A DNA stretch of 49,405 nucleotides from assembly GCA_964619055.1 (NCBI GenBank), contig CAZUDB010000023.1, positions 1 to 49,405 of the forward strand, given 5' to 3'. This DNA is from CAYVUM01 sp964619055. Its GTDB lineage: Bacteria; Pseudomonadota; Alphaproteobacteria; Rhodospirillales; Defluviicoccaceae. Shown here piece by piece: positions 1-8,092 of the stretch (position 1 is its first letter; every line of letters begins with the position of its first letter). The position numbers and the translations under genes were made by a program. The notes beneath the pieces were generated by a model that worked only from the letters and a program-made list of their open reading frames with translations, was not told where the DNA came from and ran no database searches.

Positions 1-54
1 GTCTTTGTCGGCTTCATTGTGGTCGGGATCATCGGCCTGAAGATTGCTTCATAA
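1..54 (+). CDS. C-terminal end of a small membrane protein (possibly SMR-type), truncated by the window edge
   Basis: The first 17 codons are open in frame 1 and end in TAA. They encode a hydrophobic, glycine-rich helix (VFVGFIVVGIIGLKIAS) that ends directly at the stop. Small multidrug resistance (SMR) transporters often finish with a similar helix of the form GxxLIxxGVxGLKLxS, so that family is the best guess, but 17 residues are too few to settle it. The gene converges with acpS across about 40 bp. Confidence 0.35.
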   Translation, partial: VFVGFIVVGIIGLKIAS

Positions 55-95
55 TGAGAGGCCCAGTGATCCCATGAGGCATCGCCGCCCTTCCT

Positions 96-500
96 TTAAG
101 CTTTAGAGGGCATTGCCGAGATGACAACCACGGCCTGGGCCATTGGATACTCGTCGGTGAGCGACAGTTCGATCGCAGCAACCATGCCGGCGGGTGTCAG
201 GATATCCAGCCGTTGCCTGGCGCCACCCGTAAGTGTCATCACCGGCTTGCCCGAGGGCAAGTTTGCAACGGCCATGTCGCGCCAGAACACGCCTTGGCGA
301 AGACCGGTGCCGAGCGCTTTTGAGCAGGCCTCCTTGGCAGCATAGCGCTGGGCAAAGCACGCCGCCGGCTGCGCCCTGGCCTGGCAGCGGCGGCGTTCTG
401 TCTCGGTAAAAATCCGCTCGCAAAACCGGTCACCGAACCGCGACAACGTGCGTTCAATTCGACGGATATCGAGCAAATCGGTGCCAACGCCAATGATCAT
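96..500 (-). CDS. acpS: Holo-[acyl-carrier-protein] synthase
   Basis: The enzyme transfers 4'-phosphopantetheine from coenzyme A to the serine of apo-ACP, making ACP active for fatty acid synthesis in the cytoplasm. The 134-residue protein has the family's size and both Mg-binding signatures: GVGTDLLDI (Asp8) near the N-terminus and AQRYAAKEACSKALG (Glu57). Its ATG start overlaps the pdxJ stop by 4 bp (ATGA), so the two are probably translationally coupled. The pair pdxJ-acpS is common in alphaproteobacteria. Confidence 0.93.
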   Translation of the reverse strand: MIIGVGTDLLDIRRIERTLSRFGDRFCERIFTETERRRCQARAQPAACFAQRYAAKEACSKALGTGLRQGVFWRDMAVANLPSGKPVMTLTGGARQRLDILTPAGMVAAIELSLTDEYPMAQAVVVISAMPSKA

Positions 501-1276
501 GCGCGGCTACCTGTGTCGATGCTCTCCGCTAAGCCATTCCCGGCTTGGGCGCGCGCGGTATTCATCAAGGTCCGCATTCGGTGAACACTTTCCGCGAGCC
601 CGACGAAGATTGCATCGCCGATGAGGAAGTGGCCGATGTTGAGCTCCGCAATGGTCGGAATGGCGGCAACGGGACCCACGCTCTCGAAAGCCAAGCCATG
701 GCCCGCATGGCATTCGAGACCCAGAGCGTCGGCACGTGCGGCCGCAGCGCGCAGGCGATCCAGTTCAACAATCCGGTCGGCACCGGACAGGTGGCAGTAT
801 CGACCGGTATGTAGTTCGACACAGCCGGCGCCAAGGGCCTTGGCAGCATCGATCTGCGCCAACACCGGCTCGATGAATAGCGAAACCCGAACCCCAGCCC
901 CTGCCAGGGCCGCAACGACCGGAACCAGCACATCACGGCCGCCGATGGCGTCCAACCCACCTTCGGTCGTCCGCTCCTCCCGTTTTTCGGGCACGATGCA
1001 CGCGGCGTGTGGCCGGTGCCGGAGCGCGATCGCCAGCATTTCATCGGTGGCAGCCATCTCCAGATTGAGTGGGACCGTTAGTGTCTCCATCAACTGTGAG
1101 ATGTCATCATCGGAGATGTGGCGACGGTCCTCGCGGAGATGGGCTGTGATCCCATCGGCGCCGGCTTCGACGGCAATGCCCGCCGCGCGCACCGGGTCCG
1201 GATGGACACCGCCGCGGGCATTGCGAACCGTGGCCACGTGGTCGATGTTGACGCCGAGGCGAAGTGCCGTGGTCAA
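497..1276 (-). CDS. pdxJ: Pyridoxine 5'-phosphate synthase
   Basis: PdxJ condenses 3-amino-2-oxopropyl phosphate with 1-deoxy-D-xylulose 5-phosphate to make pyridoxine 5'-phosphate, the last ring-forming step of DXP-dependent vitamin B6 synthesis. The 259-residue protein begins with the diagnostic GVNIDHVATVRNARGG (about residues 8-23) and has EAGADGITAHLREDRRHI and ELHTGRYC. There is no ATG or GTG before the conserved block. The only usable start is TTG at 1274-1276, with GGGAG about 10 bases upstream, so this gene appears to use a rare TTG start. It is followed by acpS with a 4-bp overlap. Confidence 0.95.
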   Translation of the reverse strand: MTTALRLGVNIDHVATVRNARGGVHPDPVRAAGIAVEAGADGITAHLREDRRHISDDDISQLMETLTVPLNLEMAATDEMLAIALRHRPHAACIVPEKREERTTEGGLDAIGGRDVLVPVVAALAGAGVRVSLFIEPVLAQIDAAKALGAGCVELHTGRYCHLSGADRIVELDRLRAAAARADALGLECHAGHGLAFESVGPVAAIPTIAELNIGHFLIGDAIFVGLAESVHRMRTLMNTARAQAGNGLAESIDTGSRA

Positions 1277-1346
1277 AGCCTTTATTCTCCCTACTATTAA
1301 GCGGGAGCCGTCAACTGCAGGACCAACATCGGGTAGTCAAGCCCTT

Positions 1347-3506
1347 TTAGGCATACGCCCGGTCCACGGCATTGACCGCCGGGGTGGCGCGGAGTGCTGC
1401 GATGATGTTCGTGAGATGCATGACGTCGCGAACCTCCACGTCGATGAGCATGTCAAAAAACTGCGGCGTTCGGTTCACGATCTTGAGGTTAGTGATGTTG
1501 CCATCGTTTCTGGCGATGACCGTGGTCAGGCTGGACAATGTGCCCGTAGCATTCACCACCGTGAGATTGATCCGGCCGACGTGCAGGGCCGTCACCTCTT
1601 GATCTGTCTCCCATGACACGTCGATCCAACGATCCGGCGTGTCGGTATAGGCCTCCAAACGCTCACAGTCGATTGTATGAATTGTCACACCTTTGCCTGT
1701 GGTAACAATCCCGACGATCCGATCACCCGGCAGCGGATGACAACACCCGGCGAAGTGCATGGCCATGCCTGGGATCAGGCCACGGATAAGCAGCGGCGGA
1801 CCGCGGTCCGCAGGGTCGTCATGGAGCCGACGCCGAGCACGGGCAAGTGGTACGACTTTGTCATAGAACGATTTTCGCTTTTTGGTGCCGGGAAACACTG
1901 CTTCGACGACCGCGCGGGCGGTGACGTAGCCGGCCCCCACCTGGGACAACAAGTCATCAATACTGCCCTGCCTGAAATTGCGGAGCACTCCCTCCAGTGC
2001 CTTGTCATCATAGGTGTAATCGGCCTCGGCAAACGCACGCTGGACCAGAGATCGTCCCAACTGGAGATACTGCTCGCGCTCCTTGGACCGAATAAAGCGG
2101 CGGATGCGAGCACGTGCCTTGCCGGTAACGACAAAGCGCTCCCAAGTTGGAGATGGTGTCTGAGCCTTGGAAGTGATGATCTCGACCTGGTCGCCATTGT
2201 GAAGCGGTGTTCTCAGCGGCATCAAACGACCGTTGATCTTGGCTCCAACGCAATGGTCGCCCACCTCTGAGTGGACCGCAAAGGCAAAATCGACAGGCGT
2301 CGCACCAGTTGGCAGGCTGATGAGATCGCCTTTCGGCGTAAAGCAAAACACCTGGTCTTCGAACATGACCAGTCGCGTATGCTCAAGGAATTCCTCGGGC
2401 CCTGCAGCATGTTCCAGAATTTCCAGCAACTCTCGGACCCAGCGGTACTGCTTTCCTTCCGTGTGAGTAAGCCCATCCTTGTACATCCAGTGAGCGGCAA
2501 CCCCGTACTCCGCCACCTCGTGCATCTGTCGGGTCCGGATTTGCGTCTCAATACGCTCGCCCCCGGGGCCATGAACGCCGGTGTGGATCGATTGATACCC
2601 ATTGGGCTTCGGGATGGAGAGGTAGTCCTTGAACCGCCCAGGAACCACGGGATAGCGACCGTGCACGATCCCAAGCGCACGATAGCAGTCCTCACGCGAT
2701 GCGACGATGATGCGAAATGCCATGACATCGGACAATTGCTCGAAGCCGACGTTCTTGCGCTGCATTTTTCGCCAGATGGAATAGGGCGTTTTTTCCCGTC
2801 CGACCACAGCAGCGCGGAGCCCCGCCTCGGCAAGCGTTTCGCGGATCTCCGTTACAATGCCGTTGATCATGTCGCCGCCTTGCTCTTTCAGAAAGTCGAG
2901 GCGGGCCAGGATCGAGTTGCGCGCATCGGGGTTGATCTCGGCAAACGCCAGATCCTCCAACTCGTCGCGCATTTCCTGCATGCCAATCCGTTCGGCGAGC
3001 GGCGCATAGATGTCCATCGTTTCATTGGCAATTCGGCGGCGTTTGTCGGCGCTCTGAATCGCTTGGAGCGTACGCATGTTATGTAAGCGGTCCGCCAACT
3101 TAACCAGCAAGACCCGGATATCCTCCGACATGGCGATCACGAGCTTGCGCAGGTTCTCCGCGTCTTTCGTCCGCTCGGACTGAAGCTCAATCCGGGTGAG
3201 CTTCGTCACGCCGTCAACGAGACGTGAAATCTCATCGCCGAAATGCTCACGAATGTCGTCGATGGTCGCCGGCGTGTCTTCGATTGTGTCGTGTAGAAGG
3301 GCCGTAACGATGGTGGACGTATCCAACTTATATCGGGTCAGAATGCCCGCCACCTCAAGCGGGTGGGAGAAGTATGGATCACCGGAAGCCCGTTTCTGCG
3401 CGCCGTGCGCGCGCATAGAAAAAACGTAGCCCCGATTTAGTAAGTCCTCGTCGGCACGCTTATCATAGGCCTTGACAGTCTCAACAAGCTCGAACTGTCG
3501 GATCAT
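1347..3506 (-). CDS. rsh: Bifunctional (p)ppGpp synthetase/hydrolase, Rsh (RelA/SpoT) family
   Basis: The protein makes and degrades the alarmone (p)ppGpp in the stringent response. Its 719 residues contain the full long-RSH layout. The HD hydrolase domain has HAQK and LLHDTIED (His72-Asp73). The synthetase domain (about 230-350) has GREKTPYSIWRKM, FKDYLSIPKPNGYQSIHT and EIQ-type residues in ETQIRTRQMHEVAEYG. A TGS domain (about 385-450) and a C-terminal ACT domain (about 640-715) follow. Both catalytic motifs look intact, so a bifunctional enzyme is expected, as is usual in alphaproteobacteria with a single Rsh. It lies 75 bp downstream of rpoZ, so co-transcription is likely; the RNA polymerase omega subunit is itself a target of ppGpp signalling in several bacteria. 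Confidence 0.94.
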   Translation of the reverse strand: MIRQFELVETVKAYDKRADEDLLNRGYVFSMRAHGAQKRASGDPYFSHPLEVAGILTRYKLDTSTIVTALLHDTIEDTPATIDDIREHFGDEISRLVDGVTKLTRIELQSERTKDAENLRKLVIAMSEDIRVLLVKLADRLHNMRTLQAIQSADKRRRIANETMDIYAPLAERIGMQEMRDELEDLAFAEINPDARNSILARLDFLKEQGGDMINGIVTEIRETLAEAGLRAAVVGREKTPYSIWRKMQRKNVGFEQLSDVMAFRIIVASREDCYRALGIVHGRYPVVPGRFKDYLSIPKPNGYQSIHTGVHGPGGERIETQIRTRQMHEVAEYGVAAHWMYKDGLTHTEGKQYRWVRELLEILEHAAGPEEFLEHTRLVMFEDQVFCFTPKGDLISLPTGATPVDFAFAVHSEVGDHCVGAKINGRLMPLRTPLHNGDQVEIITSKAQTPSPTWERFVVTGKARARIRRFIRSKEREQYLQLGRSLVQRAFAEADYTYDDKALEGVLRNFRQGSIDDLLSQVGAGYVTARAVVEAVFPGTKKRKSFYDKVVPLARARRRLHDDPADRGPPLLIRGLIPGMAMHFAGCCHPLPGDRIVGIVTTGKGVTIHTIDCERLEAYTDTPDRWIDVSWETDQEVTALHVGRINLTVVNATGTLSSLTTVIARNDGNITNLKIVNRTPQFFDMLIDVEVRDVMHLTNIIAALRATPAVNAVDRAYA

Positions 3507-3580
3507 CGATCGTCAGGGAGCCCTTTAGTGCGTCCCCGGGTCCTTTCCTGTTCACGCGTTTCCTAGGGAGTTTTTCACGG

Positions 3581-4024
3581 TCATTCACGGTCATCCCCAT
3601 TGCCAAATGCGGAGTCAAGCCCGTCGATATCAGCGCCAGGGGCACCGGGCATGGTAGTGCTGTTATCACCGTCCGGATCCTCAACGGAAAAGCCATCGGC
3701 CTCCGCCTCCGCCACCGTCGGCGCAACGCCAAGTTCGCCGTCCAGTTCGCGCTGAATGGCGGCCAGATCAATCTCCTCGTCCCCAGGCTCCTCGAACTCG
3801 ACTGCCCGTTGCATCCCTTGTACGAGGTTATTTTCTAACTCCCGTAACGAGACCGACTCGGCCGCGATTTCGCGAAGCGCCACAACGGGATTCTTGTCGT
3901 TATCCCGGTCAACACTCAAAAGCGCGCCCGCACCAATGTTTCGCGCACGTTGGGCGGCGAGCATGACGAGCTCAAAGCGATTGGGGATCCGTTCAACACA
4001 GTCTTCAACGGTAACGCGCGCCAT
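3581..4024 (-). CDS. rpoZ: RNA polymerase omega subunit with long acidic tail
   Basis: Omega helps assembly and stability of RNA polymerase. Residues 1-80 carry the family pattern MARVTVEDC, NRFELVMLAAQRAR and NPVVALREIA. I place the start at the ATG at 4024, preceded by AGAGGA with 7-base spacing, rather than at the TTG six bases upstream. The protein is 147 residues, against about 90 in E. coli. The extra 65 or so residues are strongly acidic and low in complexity (many Glu, Asp, Gly). Such acidic extensions occur in alphaproteobacterial omega proteins but are variable. It sits between folK and rsh on the same strand. Confidence 0.93.
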   Translation of the reverse strand: MARVTVEDCVERIPNRFELVMLAAQRARNIGAGALLSVDRDNDKNPVVALREIAAESVSLRELENNLVQGMQRAVEFEEPGDEEIDLAAIQRELDGELGVAPTVAEAEADGFSVEDPDGDNSTTMPGAPGADIDGLDSAFGNGDDRE

Positions 4025-4055
4025 TCGCAATTCCTCTTATGATAGTCAGCTTTTC

Positions 4056-4622
4056 TTATAGGTTTGTGGCCGACGGCAAACAAGGGGGATCCTGGCCCGT
4101 CAGCGGCCGAACCGATGCGTTGCGCTCCTGGCACTCCTGCACGTGCTCAATTTCTGCCAAAAGCGAGGTTACGGTTCGACCCATCACCGGATGGCGCCAT
4201 TGCGGCGCCACGTCGGCCAGCGGGACGAGCACGAAGCGCCGCTGATGCAAGCGAGGGTGAGGAAGAACCGGAAACGTGCCAGGGCCGCTGACCACGGCAC
4301 CATATGCAAGAAGGTCTAGATCCAACGACCGCGCGGCGTTCGGAACGCTACGACGGCGCCCGAACAAACACTCGATCTCGTGTAGGGCAACCATCAGAGC
4401 GTCTGGCGGCAACCAGGTTCGTGCCAACACCACACCGTTGATAAAGGCATTCTGGGATGAGGGTGGCACAGGTGATGATTGAAACCAGCGTGATCGACGC
4501 ACAATGGCAAGTCCCGCCGATCTCATGGCTTCGATGCTGGCCTGGCATGACGCCAAGGGCGGCCCATAAATGCCCGATAGGTTGGCGCCGATGGCGACCA
4601 AGACCTCCTCACCGCAACTCAT
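4056..4622 (-). CDS. folK: 2-amino-4-hydroxy-6-hydroxymethyldihydropteridine diphosphokinase
   Basis: FolK transfers pyrophosphate from ATP to 6-hydroxymethyl-7,8-dihydropterin in folate synthesis. Family motifs are VLVAIGANLSG at the N-terminus, the metal-binding RSLDLDLLAYG, and LPHPRLHQRRFVLVPLADV. The start is uncertain. ATG at 4622 puts the conserved VLVAIGANL about seven residues in, as in most homologues; a TTG at 4649 would add nine residues but has no clear ribosome binding site. The 188-residue protein is slightly longer than E. coli FolK (about 160). It lies just upstream of rpoZ. Confidence 0.92.
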   Translation of the reverse strand: MSCGEEVLVAIGANLSGIYGPPLASCQASIEAMRSAGLAIVRRSRWFQSSPVPPSSQNAFINGVVLARTWLPPDALMVALHEIECLFGRRRSVPNAARSLDLDLLAYGAVVSGPGTFPVLPHPRLHQRRFVLVPLADVAPQWRHPVMGRTVTSLLAEIEHVQECQERNASVRPLTGQDPPCLPSATNL

Positions 4623-4790
4623 ATGATCGTGAATTTTAGCGCTGCTCAACTTTCATGCTTCGATGCTGTTGGTTGCGAGAACAGGCTTGGTTATTTGACG
4701 CGCACCCTTGCGGACCGCTTAGCCAAGGCCGATATCTACTGCTTGACTAAGGAAGAGTGCGGACATGGGCGGGTTCGCATCAACATGTGA
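4623..4790 (+). CDS. Possible 55-residue ORF divergent from folK (doubtful)
   Basis: An open frame runs from ATG at 4623 to TGA at 4788-4790 in the folK-NYN gap. It is Cys-containing (SCFDAVGCENR, IYCLTKEECGHG). Its ATG abuts the folK ATG back to back (CATATG). There is no good ribosome binding site, third-base use is unremarkable, and I recognise no family. It could equally be chance in a promoter region. Confidence 0.15.
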   Translation: MIVNFSAAQLSCFDAVGCENRLGYLTRTLADRLAKADIYCLTKEECGHGRVRINM

Positions 4791-4829
4791 AAAATATGCA
4801 TTCGCCTAGAAATCTAAAAGGATAACCAA

Positions 4830-5444
4830 ATGGCAACTTTTTATCCGCAAGAGCGCGTTGCGCTGTTCATTGATGGTTCAAATTTATATGCTGCTGCACG
4901 GTCGTTAAATTTCGATATTGATTACAAGCGCCTCCTTGATTTATTTGCCTCCAAGGGCGTCCTAATCCGTGCCTTTTACTACACTGCACTGGTTGAGGAT
5001 CAGGAGTACTCGCCAATTCGGCCCCTTATCGATTGGCTGGACTATAATGGGTACACAATGGTCACCAAACCGACCAAAGAGTTCACTGATGCCATGGGTC
5101 GACGCAAGATCAAGGGTAACATGGATATCGAGTTGGCCATTGATATGATGGAAATGGCAGAGAAGCTTGATCACGCCGTCCTGTTCTCTGGAGATGGCGA
5201 TTTTCGCCGGCTTGTCGAGGCCGTGCAACGTCGAGGCGTTCGGGTGACCGTAGTCAGCACCATTCGGTCCCAGCCGCCTATGGTGGCCGACGAACTGCGG
5301 CGTCAGGCGGACTCGTTCCTGGAATTGCTTGATCTTCAGGAAGCCATCGCTCGGGCCACGGCCCACGGACGAACGGATGAGCGCAATGGCAACGGAATGC
5401 AGCGAACACCGGCTCATCCGGACGGCGTTTTCGAGGACGCCTGA
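4830..5444 (+). CDS. NYN domain protein (LabA/DUF88 family), predicted RNase
   Basis: NYN domains share the PIN-like nuclease fold and are thought to act on RNA; the exact substrate in bacteria is mostly unknown. The 204-residue protein shows the conserved acidic positions in ALFIDGSNLYAAA (about residues 11-23), GNMDIELAIDMME (near 95-110) and LFSGDGDFRRLVEAV (near 115-130). The C-terminal 30 residues are polar and probably disordered. AAGGA lies 8 bases before the ATG. The gene is transcribed away from folK and is followed by a strong hairpin at 5458-5492. Confidence 0.88.
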   Translation: MATFYPQERVALFIDGSNLYAAARSLNFDIDYKRLLDLFASKGVLIRAFYYTALVEDQEYSPIRPLIDWLDYNGYTMVTKPTKEFTDAMGRRKIKGNMDIELAIDMMEMAEKLDHAVLFSGDGDFRRLVEAVQRRGVRVTVVSTIRSQPPMVADELRRQADSFLELLDLQEAIARATAHGRTDERNGNGMQRTPAHPDGVFEDA

Positions 5445-5457
5445 TCGGCTCCCGCTG

Positions 5458-5492
5458 GTGCAGCGATGCATTCAATAAATGCACCGCTGCAC
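5458..5492 (+). terminator. Hairpin after the NYN gene
   Basis: Two 15-base arms (5458-5472 and 5478-5492) pair with one mismatch around a 5-base loop (CAATA), 14 bp after the NYN stop. No T-run follows on either strand, so it is either a factor-assisted terminator or an mRNA 3'-end stabiliser. The stem itself is read directly from the sequence; the role is inferred. Confidence 0.5.
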
Positions 5493-5606
5493 ATAAAGCC
5501 CTAGTTGTCGTGCACACATGACCCATCCAAGCGACTTCATTAGCTGGCTCTGTGCACGAGTTCATGCGCAGGTTTTTTCCGGCCGTGGCCGCGCTCACCC
5601 CTGCCA

Positions 5607-6254
5607 ATGATCAAGCAGCCGCCCCGGAATTGCCCGCGGTGCCCAAGGCTGGCGGCGTTTCGGCGAGAGCAGCGCGAAGCACATCCCGATTGGTTCAATG
5701 CTCCCGTGCCATTCTTTGGGGATCATTCGCCCTGGCTATTGATCGTTGGCTTGGCGCCGGGACGGCGCGGCGCCAACCGAACCGGGCGTCCCTTTACGGG
5801 CGACCATGCCGGCAAACTTCTCTATAAAACACTCTTGGACCTGGGCCTAGCGACCGGAGAATACACCGGATCTAGCGACGACCCGCTGCGCTTGCATGGC
5901 TGTCGGATCACCAATGCTGTCCGCTGTGTACCGCCGGCCAATCGCCCCACGCCGGACGAGATAAGCGCCTGCAACGACTTCCTGGCCCGAGAGATCCTCT
6001 TGACGCAAAGTCTACGCGCGATCCTCGCCCTCGGCACGGTCGCTCACGACGCAGCGCTACGCGCGCTCAGCATTAACCGCTCGTCCCATCGCTTCGCTCA
6101 CGGCGTCATTCATACAGTTGGCGACGCACTGTACCTCGCGGACAGTTATCACTGCTCGCGTCAGAACACCAACACCGGCCGCCTAACGGAAGCAATGTTC
6201 ACTGGTGTCTTTCGGTCCGTGATGGCCTTGGCACCATCGGACTATGAGAACTAA
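5607..6254 (+). CDS. Type 5 uracil-DNA glycosylase (UDGb family)
   Basis: This is a base-excision repair enzyme that removes uracil, and in family 5 also hypoxanthine or other deaminated bases, from DNA. Evidence is the family 5 motif GLAPGRRGANRTGRPFTGD (about residues 49-67) and the second catalytic-site motif DSYHCSRQNTNTGRLT near the C-terminus. An N-terminal CPRC and a further Cys in CRITNAVRC match the four-cysteine iron-sulfur cluster of UDGa/UDGb enzymes. Family 5 has no catalytic Asp or Asn in motif I, and none is seen here. The ATG at 5607 lacks a clear ribosome binding site, but no other in-frame start just upstream looks better. Confidence 0.88.
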   Translation: MIKQPPRNCPRCPRLAAFRREQREAHPDWFNAPVPFFGDHSPWLLIVGLAPGRRGANRTGRPFTGDHAGKLLYKTLLDLGLATGEYTGSSDDPLRLHGCRITNAVRCVPPANRPTPDEISACNDFLAREILLTQSLRAILALGTVAHDAALRALSINRSSHRFAHGVIHTVGDALYLADSYHCSRQNTNTGRLTEAMFTGVFRSVMALAPSDYEN

Positions 6255-6351
6255 GCAAGAGCGAACTCGGACGTGACGCCCGCTGCGAACCCGTTTGCCC
6301 AATTGGGCGCTGGCCGGTATACCGCCCAAGATGTCCGCTTGGGAGGCGCGC

Positions 6352-6960
6352 GTGCAAATCGTTTGTCTCGATCTCGAAGGTGTTCTCGTCCCCGAAGTCT
6401 GGATCAACGTGGCGGCGGTCACGGGTATCGACGACTTGCGCCTGACGACACGGGACATTGCGGACTATGATGAGCTAATGCGCCATCGCTTGGCCGTCCT
6501 GGAACGCCATCGAATCGGGATCAGCGAAATACAGTCGGTCATTGCCGGGCTTCGCCCGCTGGATGGCGCCAACCGCTTTTTGGCCGATCTCCGTGCGCAA
6601 GGGCCGGTCGTTATTCTGTCCGACACGTTCGTCGAGTTCGCGGCACCGCTGATGCGACAGCTGGATTGGCCAACACTGTTCTGCCACCGCCTGATCGTGA
6701 GCGCGGATGGCTGGATCACTGGTTATCAACTAAGGATGCGCGATCATAAGAGAGCCGCCGTTGAGGCGTTTCGCACCCTGGCCTTCACGGTCATCGCAGC
6801 AGGCGACTCTTACAACGATACTACAATGTTGTCGGCCGCTGATCACGGGATTCTGTTTTGTGCCCCTGACGTCGTGATCAAAGCCTTTCCCCATTTCCCG
6901 CACGTAACGTCCTACGATGCTCTCGCGGGTCTCATCGACAGCGCCAAAAACGCGGCCTGA
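6352..6960 (+). CDS. thrH: ThrH-like HAD phosphatase (phosphoserine phosphatase / homoserine phosphotransferase)
   Basis: ThrH of Pseudomonas dephosphorylates phosphoserine and can move the phosphate to homoserine, linking serine and threonine synthesis. Strong ThrH signatures are CLDLEGVLVPEVWI (nucleophile Asp), TTRDIADYDELM, VVILSDTFVEFAAPLMRQL and VIAAGDSYNDTTML (metal-binding Asp). I choose the GTG at 6352, with GGGAGG five bases upstream. This gives 202 residues, close to the Pseudomonas protein, and starts directly at the conserved block; ATGs at 6331 and 6295 lack such support. The two-activity function is carried over from the family and not proven here. Confidence 0.9.
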   Translation: MQIVCLDLEGVLVPEVWINVAAVTGIDDLRLTTRDIADYDELMRHRLAVLERHRIGISEIQSVIAGLRPLDGANRFLADLRAQGPVVILSDTFVEFAAPLMRQLDWPTLFCHRLIVSADGWITGYQLRMRDHKRAAVEAFRTLAFTVIAAGDSYNDTTMLSAADHGILFCAPDVVIKAFPHFPHVTSYDALAGLIDSAKNAA

Positions 6961-6963
6961 GCA

Positions 6964-7194
6964 TCAGTTCGGGTTGCTGTCCGTCGGGTCCAGCATGCGA
7001 TGAAGGTGGACAATGACGTATTTGATGTCGGCGTAGTCGATATAGCGGCGACTGATGCCCTGCCACGCCGCAAAAGCCGAGGCATAATCAGGATAGATGC
7101 CGACAATGTGCAAACCCTCGACGTCGAGAAATTCGAGCCCCTGCGGATCTTTTACCCGGCCGCCGAATACAAGGTGAAGCAGCGGTTTGTCCAT
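6964..7194 (-). CDS. DUF4170 family protein
   Basis: This 76-residue cytoplasmic protein of unknown function matches a small, mainly alphaproteobacterial family: LLHLVFGGRV, then VEGLHIVGIYPDYASAFAAW, then VIVHLHRMLDP. It converges with thrH, whose stop is 3 bp away, and diverges from the glutathione S-transferase gene. No catalytic motif is visible. Confidence 0.85.
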   Translation of the reverse strand: MDKPLLHLVFGGRVKDPQGLEFLDVEGLHIVGIYPDYASAFAAWQGISRRYIDYADIKYVIVHLHRMLDPTDSNPN

Positions 7195-7313
7195 GTTCTT
7201 GTGGCTCCCATGTGGCTGGTCAGGCGACCGTGTCCCGTGTTATGTGCCTTTGATACGGCGTCACCGCGTTGGCGACAACGCTTCGCTCGGAACATGAACC
7301 AGGGACCGCCTCG

Positions 7314-8009
7314 ATGATAGACCTCTATACTTGGTCCACCCCAAACGGCTTCAAGATCTCGGTACTGCTTGAGGAGTTGGAAGTTCCTTACACGGTTCAT
7401 CCGATCGACATTACCAAAGGTGAGCAGTTCACGACGGAGTTTCTGGCCCTCAATCCGAACAATAAGATCCCGACAATTGTCGACCACGATGGGCCGGATG
7501 GGCAACCGATCACGATTATCGAGTCCGGTGCCATCCTGCTTTATCTGGCCGAGAAGACAGGCAAGCTGATGCCGACCGATCACCGAGGACGGATGGAGGT
7601 GATCCAGTGGCTTATGTTGCAGAAGAGCAGCATCGGCCCGATGCTTGGCCAGAATCACCATTTCCGCCACTACACGCCAGACCCAATCGACTACGCCATC
7701 GACCGATACACCAAGGAGGCACGGCGCCTGTACTCCGTCCTCGACCGACGCTTGGGCGACGTTCCCTATCTGGCTGGCGACTACTCAATCGCAGACGTGG
7801 CAACCTTTCCTTGGATCCGACCCTGGAAGCGACAGGGTCAAGACCTGAACGCCCATCCCAACTTGAAGCGATGGTTCGAGGCTATCGCCGCACGCCCGGC
7901 CGTGGAGCGCGGTCTTGCCGTACCACCACAAAAAATGGACCTGAACCGGGGCATGGATGCCGAAACGCGATCGAACCTGTTTGGCGCGGTGCAGTTCACA
8001 CAACGCTGA
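7314..8009 (+). CDS. Glutathione S-transferase family protein
   Basis: Cytosolic GST fold. The N-terminal thioredoxin-like domain (residues 1-85) has LYTWSTPNGFKISVLLEEL and NPNNKIPTIVD with the cis-proline, and the glutathione gamma-Glu site IIESGAILLYLAEK. The C-terminal helical domain contains YLAGDYSIADVATFPWI. The pattern STPNG resembles the YfcG/YghU-like (Nu) class, which have disulfide reductase activity; this subclass is an inference. The start is the ATG at 7314, after AGGGA. Upstream in-frame codons lie in the divergent promoter region and are not conserved. 231 residues. Confidence 0.9.
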   Translation: MIDLYTWSTPNGFKISVLLEELEVPYTVHPIDITKGEQFTTEFLALNPNNKIPTIVDHDGPDGQPITIIESGAILLYLAEKTGKLMPTDHRGRMEVIQWLMLQKSSIGPMLGQNHHFRHYTPDPIDYAIDRYTKEARRLYSVLDRRLGDVPYLAGDYSIADVATFPWIRPWKRQGQDLNAHPNLKRWFEAIAARPAVERGLAVPPQKMDLNRGMDAETRSNLFGAVQFTQR

Positions 8010-8092
8010 TCATTCCGGGCGGACCTGGCCGTCGACCTTCGCTGCTTGGGACGCCCGTCGTCGCTGGTGTGGTTGCTAAAGGGATCGGATGG

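Noticed and set aside
621..1616. 331-codon plus-strand open frame
   Set aside because: It runs antisense through pdxJ and into rsh; both minus-strand genes are certain.
7607..8092. N-terminal extension of the TPR protein
   Set aside because: It lies inside the GST gene in another frame. The signal peptide starting at 8093 marks the true N-terminus.
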